Source of the DNA: an uncultured beta proteobacterium
GTDB lineage: Bacteria; Pseudomonadota; Gammaproteobacteria; Burkholderiales; Burkholderiaceae_C
Length of the DNA stretch: 5,816 nucleotides
Direction: 5' to 3'
Assembly: GCA_903927495.1 (NCBI GenBank)
Contig: CAIYNH010000586.1
Span: 1-5,816 of the forward strand
The translations under genes were made by a program, and so were the position numbers. Below are positions 1 to 5,816 of the stretch, piece by piece (position 1 is the first letter of the stretch; the number at the start of each line of letters is the position of its first letter). Below the pieces are notes generated by a model. The model made no database searches. It worked only from the letters and a program-made list of their open reading frames with translations, and was not told the origin of the DNA.

Positions 1-36
1 TTCTCACACGATGTTGGACACCAAATGCCGAATAAC

Positions 37-71
37 GGGTGTTAATTGGGCACATATGTGACAGGGTGTTA
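37..71. repeat. Direct octamer repeat flanking a 10-bp palindrome
   Basis: The octamer GGGTGTTA occurs at 37-44 and again at 64-71, 27 bp apart. Between the copies, at 51-60, lies the perfect palindrome CACATATGTG. The stretch 1-87 is non-coding and lies downstream of puuD. The repeats could be part of a control region for a gene beyond the left edge, or chance. No convincing -35/-10 pair is visible on either strand. Confidence 0.3.
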
Positions 72-85
72 CTTAGCTACCCTGC
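61..85 (-). terminator. Small stem-loop just after the puuD stop codon, possible weak terminator
   Basis: CAGGGT (62-67) and ACCCTG (79-84) form a perfect 6-bp stem with an 11-nt loop, and an outer G-U pair (61/85) is possible in minus-strand RNA. It begins 3 nt past the puuD stop codon, where a 3' end is expected. No run of T follows it on the minus strand, so it is not a classical intrinsic terminator. It may act in RNA stability or in factor-dependent termination, or it may be chance. Confidence 0.3.
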
Positions 86-87
86 AT

Positions 88-1332
88 TCAATCGACATGC
101 GCGCCTGACTCAAACCATTGCTTGATGATGGCGCGCTCGGCTTCACTGATGCCGGTGGCGTTGTTCATGGGCATGATGCGCGTGACCACAGCCTGCTGGT
201 ACACCATTTGCGCGTTCCTGGCCAGCCCCTCGGCAGAGTCGAGTCGCACATTTTTCATCTGCACCTGCTCACCGTGGCACATGTAGCAGCGCTGGGCCAA
301 GAGGGGTTGCATGGTCTTGTAGCTGATGGGGCCGCCTGCGGCACCGGGCGTGCCTTGGGCAGCCAGTGTTGCGGAAGCTTGCGCCGCGGCAGCCGGCGCC
401 GCCGGGGCCGGCTTCAACCAGACAAACACCGCCGAAATAGCCACCACTCCCACCGCTGCGTACTTCCAGGGGTGCGGATTGCGCCCCAACTTGAAGCCAT
501 GGCGCATCACAAAAAACTGGCGAATGGCCGCGCCGGCGAACATCATGCCAATCAGTATCAGCCAGTTTTGTGGGTGGGTGTAGGTAAAGCTGTAGTGGCC
601 ACTGAGCATGGCAAACAGCACCGGCAGCGTGAAATAGGTGTTGTGACCGCTGCGTTGTTTGCCGCGAGTGCCGTGCATCGGGTCCACTTCCTGACCCGCC
701 TTGATGGATGCCACCACTTTTCTTTGCCCTGGAATGATCCAGAAAAACACGTTGGCACTCATGGTGGTGGCCAGCATCGCACCCATCAGCAAGAACGCGG
801 CACGCCCGGCAAACCATTGACACGCCAGCCACGAACCGAGGCACACCAGCACCAGCACCATGGCCCCGACAATGGCATCTCCATGCTTGCGGTTTCCGAG
901 GCGGCGACAGATCTGGTCGTACAGCAACCAAAACACCACCAGAAACGCGATTGCAACCCCTATCGCCAACTCGGGAGTCCAGTCCATGCGTGATTTGTCA
1001 ATCAGGTAGGTGCTCGCGCTCCAGAGGTACGACACCGTGAACAGCGCAAAACCAGTCAACCAGGTGGAGTAGCTCTCCCTGTAGAACCAGTGCAAGTTCG
1101 CGGGCAGTTGGGGCGGCTTGACGGCAAACTTGACCGGGTGGTAAAAACCGCCACCGTGTACCGCCCACAGTTCACCGCCGACACCCTGTCTTTTCAGGTC
1201 CTCATCGACAGGCGGAGTCAAACTGTTGTCCAGAAAGACAAAGTAGAACGAGGAGCCAATCCAGGCGATGGCGGTGATCACATGGGTCCAGCGCAACAGC
1301 AGGTTGGCCCAGTCAAGAAGGTAGCTTTCCAT
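88..1332 (-). CDS. puuD: Urate hydroxylase PuuD, membrane protein with C-terminal cytochrome c domain
   Basis: This 414-residue protein should oxidise urate to 5-hydroxyisourate, passing electrons to the respiratory chain through its own heme. Residues 1-306 hold about eight hydrophobic helices (near 12-34, 90-110, 120-140, 152-173, 176-200, 232-250, 255-275 and 290-306), as in the Urate_ox_N family. Positive residues cluster in the loops near 142-150, 204-229 and 277-290. This predicts both termini on the periplasmic side, as heme c attachment requires. An Ala/Pro-rich linker (308-335) leads to a cytochrome c domain with CYMCH at 349-353; Met387 in the IMP motif is the likely axial ligand. 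Length is normal for the family. The ATG is preceded by AGGA (1339-1342) with 6-nt spacing. It is the last gene of the uraH-xdhC-puuD set, 8 nt after xdhC. Family assignment is firm; topology is inferred from the sequence. Confidence 0.95.
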   Translation of the reverse strand: MESYLLDWANLLLRWTHVITAIAWIGSSFYFVFLDNSLTPPVDEDLKRQGVGGELWAVHGGGFYHPVKFAVKPPQLPANLHWFYRESYSTWLTGFALFTVSYLWSASTYLIDKSRMDWTPELAIGVAIAFLVVFWLLYDQICRRLGNRKHGDAIVGAMVLVLVCLGSWLACQWFAGRAAFLLMGAMLATTMSANVFFWIIPGQRKVVASIKAGQEVDPMHGTRGKQRSGHNTYFTLPVLFAMLSGHYSFTYTHPQNWLILIGMMFAGAAIRQFFVMRHGFKLGRNPHPWKYAAVGVVAISAVFVWLKPAPAAPAAAAQASATLAAQGTPGAAGGPISYKTMQPLLAQRCYMCHGEQVQMKNVRLDSAEGLARNAQMVYQQAVVTRIMPMNNATGISEAERAIIKQWFESGAHVD

Positions 1333-1343
1333 TGTTGTTCCTA
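1333..1343 (-). promoter_or_regulatory. puuD ribosome binding site overlapping the xdhC stop codon
   Basis: On the minus strand the sequence reads TAGGAACAACAATG. The TAG stop of xdhC supplies the first two bases of the AGGA Shine-Dalgarno element of puuD. Ribosomes finishing xdhC therefore end on the puuD initiation site, which suggests translational coupling. The arrangement is seen directly; coupling is inferred. Confidence 0.65.
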
Positions 1344-2180
1344 TATCGAATCATTGCCAGGTGAAACCTTACGCTCAAAGGCTTGCAAGAGTTGTGCCGC
1401 CACACCAATGGCGATCACCTCGGGCTCTTTGCTGGAGATGCCACGCACGCCTATCGGGCAAGTCACTTGTGCTAATTCATGCGCTGTAAAGCCACGTTCC
1501 AGTAGGCGCCGACTGAAAGTAGCCCATTTGGTCTGACTGCCTATCAGACCAATGAACGCCACATCGGCACGCTCGCGCTGGCGTTTCAGGCAGGCTGCAA
1601 CCAGATCCAGGTCTTCGGCGTGGCTGAAGCTCATGATCAGTACGTGCGCGTGGGGTGCCAGCGATGCCAGCGCGCCGTGCACCGGTTGCGAATGTTCACA
1701 TTCGACGTTGACGGGCACGACACCGGGGAAGATTTCATCGCGACTGTCGATCCAGCGCACGTGCAATGGTAAATTACCCAGCACTTGGATCAGAGCGCGA
1801 CCGACATGGCCGCCGCCAAACAGCGCCACGAGTGGCAAAGCGGCCTGTTGGTGCCGGAACTGCAGCTCAAGCCTGGGATGGTCCAGGGCGCTGACCCGCT
1901 CGAACGCCAGATGTACCTCGCCACCACAGCACTGCCCCAAAGCCGGGCCCAGCGCATAGCGCACATACGCCAGACCTGGTTGGCCATGCAATCTCATCCG
2001 TGCCTCCTGAGTCGCCTGCAACTCCAGATGACCACCGCCAATGCTGCCAACCAATGCGTCAGCAAACACTGCCATCCAGCTGCCGGCCTCACGCGGTACC
2101 GAGCCCCGATGCGCATGAACGCTGACAAGCACCGCGTCGCTGACTCCCAAACGGGCCAAAAATTCGGCAGTGTTGCTCAT
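1341..2180 (-). CDS. xdhC: Xanthine dehydrogenase accessory protein XdhC
   Basis: This 279-residue cytosolic protein belongs to the XdhC/CoxI family. Family members bind molybdenum cofactor, support its sulfuration and deliver it to xanthine dehydrogenase. The N-terminal domain carries RGSVPREAG (25-33), GSIGGGHLE (45-53) and LGPALGQCCGG (77-87), whose adjacent Cys84-Cys85 lie in a conserved family position. The C-terminal Rossmann-like domain starts at FGGGHVGRAL (121-130), continues through DSR (145-147) and GLIGS (211-215), and ends with PIGVRGISSKEPEVIA (242-257). Length is normal. The start at 2180 matches the family's N-terminus, but no good Shine-Dalgarno is visible before it. It lies between uraH (52-nt gap) and puuD (8-nt gap). 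Its client subunits XdhA and XdhB are not in the window, which is odd because the three genes are often adjacent. Confidence 0.93.
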   Translation of the reverse strand: MSNTAEFLARLGVSDAVLVSVHAHRGSVPREAGSWMAVFADALVGSIGGGHLELQATQEARMRLHGQPGLAYVRYALGPALGQCCGGEVHLAFERVSALDHPRLELQFRHQQAALPLVALFGGGHVGRALIQVLGNLPLHVRWIDSRDEIFPGVVPVNVECEHSQPVHGALASLAPHAHVLIMSFSHAEDLDLVAACLKRQRERADVAFIGLIGSQTKWATFSRRLLERGFTAHELAQVTCPIGVRGISSKEPEVIAIGVAAQLLQAFERKVSPGNDSI

Positions 2181-2232
2181 AAAGGTTTACCCACAGGAGT
2201 CGCCCCGAGTCCACAAACAGCTGAAGTTCACC

Positions 2233-2586
2233 TCAAGACCCACGATAAGTTGAGTAGCTCCAAGGACTCACCAGCAGCGGCACGTGGTAGTGTTTTTCTG
2301 GTTCGGCCACGCCAAAATCGAGGCTTACCAAAGTCAAAAAATTGGGCTCGGGCAGCGCCACTCCGAGCCCCTTGAAATACCCAGCTACGTCAAACACCAG
2401 GCGGTAGCTGCCGCGCTTGAGGCTCGCTGCATCCAACAGCAGCCCGTCCGGGTTACGCCCATCCTGATTCAGTACAAACGCCTTGAGCTGCAACAGCGCA
2501 CTGCCTTGCGTGGTAAACAGCGTCACGCCCATGCCGACAGCGGGTGTGCCGTGCATAGTGTCCAAAACATGCGTACTCAGTCCCAT
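2233..2586 (-). CDS. uraH: 5-hydroxyisourate hydrolase (transthyretin-like)
   Basis: This 117-residue protein hydrolyses 5-hydroxyisourate, the PuuD product, to OHCU. The N-terminal LSTHVLDTMHG motif (3-13), DGRNPDG (42-48) and the C-terminal YHVPLLVSPWSYSTYRGS block (100-117) are diagnostic of the HIU hydrolase/transthyretin family. The likely catalytic set is His6, Arg44, His101 and the terminal YRGS tetrapeptide, which separates the enzyme from true transthyretins. There is no signal peptide, so it should be cytosolic. The frame stays open much further upstream, but that stretch lies antisense to the GntR gene and has no family similarity. The ATG at 2586 gives the normal length and is preceded by AAGGA (2594-2598) with 7-nt spacing. 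It is the first gene of the minus-strand set, next to the palindromic operator. Confidence 0.95.
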   Translation of the reverse strand: MGLSTHVLDTMHGTPAVGMGVTLFTTQGSALLQLKAFVLNQDGRNPDGLLLDAASLKRGSYRLVFDVAGYFKGLGVALPEPNFLTLVSLDFGVAEPEKHYHVPLLVSPWSYSTYRGS

Positions 2587-2611
2587 CGTGGTGTCCTTAA
2601 AAGAATTTGTT

Positions 2612-2627
2612 AAAGTGTATACACTTT
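2612..2627. promoter_or_regulatory. Perfect 16-bp palindrome, probable GntR operator
   Basis: AAAGTGTATACACTTT is identical to its reverse complement. It lies in the 66-bp gap between the divergent uraH and gntR genes, exactly 25 bp from each ATG. Its core GTGTATACAC resembles the short palindromes bound by FCD-type GntR regulators. It contains TATACA, which resembles a -10 element in both directions, so a bound protein could block both promoters. No clear -35 hexamer was found at the right spacing on either strand. The palindrome is seen directly; its assignment to the adjacent regulator is inferred. Confidence 0.8.
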
Positions 2628-2652
2628 TTCTCAGTGCGGCTATCATAACGGC

Positions 2653-3360
2653 ATGGTCACCGAAATTACTACCCAAACCGTTGAAACCACCACCTCGGCC
2701 ACCCACCTGATCGTGAGTGCACTGACTCAGGCCATCGTGTCGCATCGGCTCAAGCCCGGCACCAAACTGGCGGAGCAAAAAATTGCCAATCAGTTTGGCG
2801 TGTCGCGCACGTTGGTGCGTCAGGCATTGTTCCAGCTTTCCCATCACCGCCTGATTCGTATGGAGCCTGCTCGTGGTGCCTTTGTGGCAAGCCCGTCGGT
2901 GACCGAGGCGCGCCAGGTTTTTGCGGTGCGCCGCATGTTGGAGGCCGAGATGACTCGCGCATTTGTGCGCCAGGTATCGGCCAAGCAGATCAAGGCGCTG
3001 CAAACCCACGTGAAGGCCGAAAAAGCAGCACTCGGGCGTGACGATTCGACCGGACGCACCGAGCGCACCGAGTTGCTTGGCGACTTTCATGTTCGCATGG
3101 CTGAGCTGATGGGTAACCAGGTGCTGGCCGAGTTGCTCAATGAGCTGATTTCACGGTGTTCGCTCATCACCTTGATGTACCAGTCCGCAAGCGCCGCTGA
3201 ACATTCCAACGATGAGCACGATCAGATCGTGCAAGCACTCGCTGGCAAGGACGAGTCGCTGGCAGTGCGACTGATGGACGAGCACTTGCTGCACGTCGAA
3301 GCCAACCTTGACTTTGCACCTGCGCGTCCGGCCGATGATCTTGCCAGCGCTTTTGTTTGA
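2653..3360 (+). CDS. GntR family (FCD/FadR type) transcriptional regulator of purine catabolism
   Basis: This 235-residue protein should bind DNA as a dimer and sense a purine-pathway metabolite. The winged helix-turn-helix spans about 18-82 and includes KLAEQKIANQFGVSRTLVRQ (38-57), a classic GntR motif. The all-helical FCD effector domain spans about 85-218, with His146 (DFHVRMAELMGN), His189 (DEHDQIVQAL) and His211 (MDEHLLHVEANL) at likely metal-ligand positions. The residue four before His146, often Asp in FCD proteins, is Leu142; Asp144 is nearby. ATG 2653 is the first possible start, since an in-frame TAA lies at 2611-2613. No Shine-Dalgarno is visible, so translation may be weak. It probably autoregulates and controls uraH through the palindrome at 2612-2627. 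The effector is unknown; urate, allantoin or allantoate are candidates from context. Confidence 0.92.
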   Translation: MVTEITTQTVETTTSATHLIVSALTQAIVSHRLKPGTKLAEQKIANQFGVSRTLVRQALFQLSHHRLIRMEPARGAFVASPSVTEARQVFAVRRMLEAEMTRAFVRQVSAKQIKALQTHVKAEKAALGRDDSTGRTERTELLGDFHVRMAELMGNQVLAELLNELISRCSLITLMYQSASAAEHSNDEHDQIVQALAGKDESLAVRLMDEHLLHVEANLDFAPARPADDLASAFV

Positions 3361-3368
3361 ACAACACC

Positions 3369-4325
3369 ATGAACCACTACAACAGTACTTTGCCCTATCC
3401 ACGCGACCTCAAGGGTTTTGGACCCAAGGTGCCTCATGCCCAATGGCCCAATCAAGCCCGCATTGCGCTGCAGTTTGTCTTGAACTATGAAGAAGGAGGC
3501 GAAAACTGTGTGCTGCACGGAGATGCGGGTTCAGAGCAGTTTTTGTCGGAGATGTTCAACCCGGCCAGTTACCCGGAGCGTCACATCAGCATGGAAGGCA
3601 TTTACGAATATGGCTCGCGTGCCGGGGTCTGGCGCATTCTGCGCGAGTTTGAGCAGCGTGGTCTGCCACTGACGGTGTTTGGTGTCAGCATGGCGCTGGA
3701 GCGTTACCCGGAGTTGGTACAAGCTTGCCAAACGCTGGGCCATGAGATCGCCTGCCACGGCTGGCGCTGGATTCATTACCAGAACCTGCCTGAAGACACC
3801 GAGCGTGAGCACATGGCGCGTGGTGTCGACATACTGACCCGGCTGATGGGTGAACGCCCGCTGGGTTGGTACACCGGACGCGACAGCCCGAACACGCGCC
3901 GCTTGGTGGCCGACTTTGGTGGTTTTGACTATGACAGCGATTATTACGGCGATGATTTGCCGTTTTGGATGGAGGTGCGTAAAACCAATCATTATGTGGT
4001 GCCGCAACTTATCGTGCCCTATACGCTGGACTGCAATGACATGCGCTTTGCCTTGCCGCAAGGCTACTCGCATGCGGATCCGTTCTACCAGGACCTCAAG
4101 GACAGTTTTGATGTGCTGTATGCGGAAGGTGACCCGAAAGGGCTGAATGCGCCCAAGATGATGAGTGTGGGCATGCACTGCCGCTTGCTGGGGCGGCCGG
4201 GTCGCATCACTGCGCTGCAACGTTTTCTGGATTATGTTGGCCAGCACAGCCATGTTTGGGTGTGCCGGCGCATTGATATTGCACGCCACTGGAAGATAAC
4301 CCACCCCTACCAGTCACAGGCATGA
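3369..4325 (+). CDS. puuE: Allantoinase PuuE (polysaccharide deacetylase-like)
   Basis: This 318-residue cytosolic enzyme hydrolyses allantoin to allantoate. It belongs to the PuuE family, which was recruited from polysaccharide deacetylases and is described as metal-independent, unlike the amidohydrolase AllB. Family blocks are FVLNYEEGGE (36-45), YEYGSRAGVWR (79-89), GHEIACHGWRWIHY (124-137), GWYTGRDSPNTRRLV (166-180), PYTLDCNDMRF (217-227) and HCRLLGRPGR (270-279). Length fits the family. ATG 3369 lies 8 nt after the gntR stop. An in-frame TTG at 3357 would overlap that stop and add four residues. Neither has a clear Shine-Dalgarno, so initiation probably depends on translation of gntR. 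I prefer the ATG because the conserved part begins only at LPYPRDLKGFG. The next gene, uraD-allC, follows after 13 nt. Confidence 0.95.
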   Translation: MNHYNSTLPYPRDLKGFGPKVPHAQWPNQARIALQFVLNYEEGGENCVLHGDAGSEQFLSEMFNPASYPERHISMEGIYEYGSRAGVWRILREFEQRGLPLTVFGVSMALERYPELVQACQTLGHEIACHGWRWIHYQNLPEDTEREHMARGVDILTRLMGERPLGWYTGRDSPNTRRLVADFGGFDYDSDYYGDDLPFWMEVRKTNHYVVPQLIVPYTLDCNDMRFALPQGYSHADPFYQDLKDSFDVLYAEGDPKGLNAPKMMSVGMHCRLLGRPGRITALQRFLDYVGQHSHVWVCRRIDIARHWKITHPYQSQA

Positions 4326-4328
4326 GGG
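4324..4328 (+). promoter_or_regulatory. Ribosome binding site of uraD-allC, overlapping the puuE stop
   Basis: GAGGG lies 10 nt before ATG 4339 and shares its first two bases with the puuE stop TGA (4323-4325). It supports ATG 4339 over the second in-frame ATG at 4345, for which the spacing would be 16 nt. Confidence 0.55.
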
Positions 4329-4338
4329 CAACTTGACC

Positions 4339-5816
4339 ATGGCAATGACACTGGAACAATTGAATGCGGCAAGTGCCGCTGAGGCGCTGGACTTGCTCGA
4401 CGGCTTGTATGAGCATTCACCCTGGATTGCTGAGGCTGCGCTCCAGCAGCGACCTTTTCGATCCATCCACCAGCTCAAACACCGGATGACACAGGTGCTT
4501 GACGGCGCTGGCCGTGCTGCACAACTCGCCTTGATCCGGGCTCACCCGGAGTTGGCTGGCAAGGCCATGGTCAGTAACAGTTTGACAGCCGAATCCACCA
4601 ATGAACAAAGCCAGGCCGGGCTAACGCATTGCAGTGCTGAAGAATTTGCCTTATTACAGCAACTCAATGCCGATTACAACGCCAAGTTTGGTTTTCCATT
4701 TATTCTTGCCGTACGCGGTCCGCGTGGTACGGGTTTGAACCGCTTTGAAATCATCGCCACCTTTGAGCGTCGCCTGCGTGGGCACCCTGACTTTGAACTG
4801 CAGGAATGCCTGCGCAACATCCACCGCATCGCTGAAATTCGCCTGAATGACAAGTTTGGCATCAGCCCCACGCTTGGCAACGAGGTCTGGGATTGGCAGG
4901 AAAGTTTGAGCCAACACTCGGAGTCAGCGAGCGAATTGACTGTGACCTACCTGAGCGATGCTCACCGTGCCTGCGCACAAGCAATAAGCCAATGGATGGG
5001 CGAGTGTGGCTTTGACTCGGTTGCCATTGATGCTGTAGGCAATGTCGTGGGTAGATATGAAACTGAGAGCTACTCACGCAATGCTGACGGGCTCTACAGC
5101 CATATTAGCCAGATCGATCAGAAGACACTGTTGACGGGCAGCCACTATGACACCGTGCGCAACGGCGGCAAGTACGACGGACGGCTGGGCATTTTTGTGC
5201 CAATGGCTTGCGTGCGAGAACTCTCACGCAGCCAACGCCGTTTGCCATTTGCCATCGAAGTAGTGGCTTTTGCCGAAGAAGAAGGACAACGCTTCAAAGC
5301 AACTTTTTTGGGCTCAGGCGCGCTCACGGGCGATTTCAAGCCGCAATGGTTGGATCAATTGGACGGCGCTGGTGTCACGATGCGCCAAGCCATGCAGCAC
5401 GCCGGTTTGGCTGTAGGCGATATTCCCGCACTCAAGCGCGACCCGTCACGTTATCTCGGTTTTGTCGAGGTTCACATTGAGCAGGGGCCGGTGCTCAACG
5501 CTCTGAACCTGCCGCTGGGCGTGGTGACCTCGATCAACGCCAGTGTGCGCTACGTCGGTGAAGTCATTGGTCAAGCCAGCCACGCCGGCACCACCCCCAT
5601 GCATCTGCGCGCCGATGCGGTCTGTGCTGTGGCCGAGCTGGCGCTGTACCTTGAGCAGCGGGCCCTCAAAGATGGCGACTCGGTCGCCACCATGGGGCAG
5701 TTGCAGGTGCCGTCTGGCAGTGTCAATGTGGTTCCGGGGCGTTGCAGCTTCAGCCTTGATTTAAGAGCACCAAATGACCTGCAGCGCAATGCCATTGAGC
5801 ACGACGTGCTAGAAAA
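4339..5816 (+). CDS. Bifunctional OHCU decarboxylase / allantoate amidohydrolase fusion (UraD-AllC), 3' end beyond window
   Basis: One open frame gives 492 complete codons with no stop and runs off the right edge. Residues 1 to about 178 are a UraD domain, which decarboxylates OHCU to S-allantoin. It shows RAHPELAGK (67-75, catalytic His69), NEQSQAGL (88-95) and KFGFPFILAV (116-125). After a short join (about 179-200) comes an M20-type hydantoinase/carbamoylase domain: WMGECGF (219-225), GSHYDTV (267-273) with GGKYDG (276-281), FAEEEGQRF (311-319), VHIEQGPVL (378-386), GQASHAGTTPM (411-421) and NVVPG (463-467). His269, Asp280, the Glu pair at 314-315 and His379 should form the dimetal site. 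The last ligand, usually in a GHDA-like motif, is outside; roughly 100 residues are missing. Allantoate as substrate is inferred from the fusion and neighbours, since ureidoglycolate or N-carbamoyl amino acid hydrolases look similar. GAGGG at 4324-4328 supports this start. Confidence 0.93.
   Translation, partial: MAMTLEQLNAASAAEALDLLDGLYEHSPWIAEAALQQRPFRSIHQLKHRMTQVLDGAGRAAQLALIRAHPELAGKAMVSNSLTAESTNEQSQAGLTHCSAEEFALLQQLNADYNAKFGFPFILAVRGPRGTGLNRFEIIATFERRLRGHPDFELQECLRNIHRIAEIRLNDKFGISPTLGNEVWDWQESLSQHSESASELTVTYLSDAHRACAQAISQWMGECGFDSVAIDAVGNVVGRYETESYSRNADGLYSHISQIDQKTLLTGSHYDTVRNGGKYDGRLGIFVPMACVRELSRSQRRLPFAIEVVAFAEEEGQRFKATFLGSGALTGDFKPQWLDQLDGAGVTMRQAMQHAGLAVGDIPALKRDPSRYLGFVEVHIEQGPVLNALNLPLGVVTSINASVRYVGEVIGQASHAGTTPMHLRADAVCAVAELALYLEQRALKDGDSVATMGQLQVPSGSVNVVPGRCSFSLDLRAPNDLQRNAIEHDVLE

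Noticed and set aside
118..993. 291-codon plus-strand open frame opposite puuD
   Set aside because: It lies wholly antisense to the well-supported puuD gene. Its product is rich in His, Gln and Arg with no recognisable domain, as expected from the reverse of a GC-rich membrane protein gene.
2181..2232. Possible separate promoter for xdhC in the 52-bp gap after uraH
   Set aside because: No convincing -35/-10 pair, palindrome or hairpin with a T-run was found, so continued transcription from uraH is simpler.
1785..2375. 196-codon plus-strand open frame across xdhC and uraH
   Set aside because: It spans two well-supported minus-strand genes and their gap, and encodes no recognisable domain.
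2587..3090. N-terminal extension of the uraH frame to 285 residues
   Set aside because: The extension is antisense to the GntR gene and crosses the operator. HIU hydrolases are about 110-120 residues, and ATG 2586 has a good Shine-Dalgarno.
3222..3518. 98-codon minus-strand open frame over the gntR-puuE junction
   Set aside because: It is antisense to two confident genes and has no motif or ribosome site of note.
3531..4304. 257-codon minus-strand open frame inside puuE
   Set aside because: It is antisense to puuE, has no family motifs, and puuE is conserved along its whole length.
5208..5480. 90-codon plus-strand frame inside uraD-allC, hinting at a frameshift
   Set aside because: The main frame from 4339 stays open to the edge with family motifs throughout, including 5208-5480, so this is a shadow frame and not evidence of a break.

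Overview
The window is a urate-to-allantoate catabolism locus. It most likely comes from a betaproteobacterium of the order Burkholderiales, perhaps a Comamonadaceae member such as Rhodoferax or Polaromonas. That placement rests on moderately high GC, gene content and the style of the proteins as I remember these families; no database search was possible. No RNA gene, insertion sequence, CRISPR array or phage gene is visible, and almost every base is coding.

Layout: two divergent gene sets flank a 66-bp control region at 2587-2652. On the minus strand, reading leftwards, are uraH (2586-2233), xdhC (2180-1341) and puuD (1332-88). On the plus strand, reading rightwards, are a GntR/FCD regulator (2653-3360), puuE (3369-4325) and a fused uraD-allC gene (4339 to beyond the right edge). 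The control region holds a perfect 16-bp palindrome (2612-2627) exactly 25 bp from each start codon. It is probably the operator through which the GntR protein controls both transcripts. Positions 1-87, left of puuD, are non-coding and hold a small stem-loop, a 10-bp palindrome and a repeated octamer.

Together the genes give a nearly complete route. PuuD, a membrane urate hydroxylase with its own cytochrome c, makes 5-hydroxyisourate. UraH hydrolyses this to OHCU. The UraD half of the fusion decarboxylates OHCU to S-allantoin. PuuE opens the ring to allantoate. The AllC half removes carbamoyl nitrogen as ammonia and CO2. XdhC matures the molybdenum cofactor of xanthine dehydrogenase, the enzyme that makes urate, but xdhA and xdhB are not in the window. 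The steps after allantoate (ureidoglycine/ureidoglycolate processing) and any purine transporter are also absent and may lie outside.

This is a recognisable pathway, not a new system. The points most worth a second look are the UraD-AllC fusion, the centred operator, and the very tight junctions in both operons.
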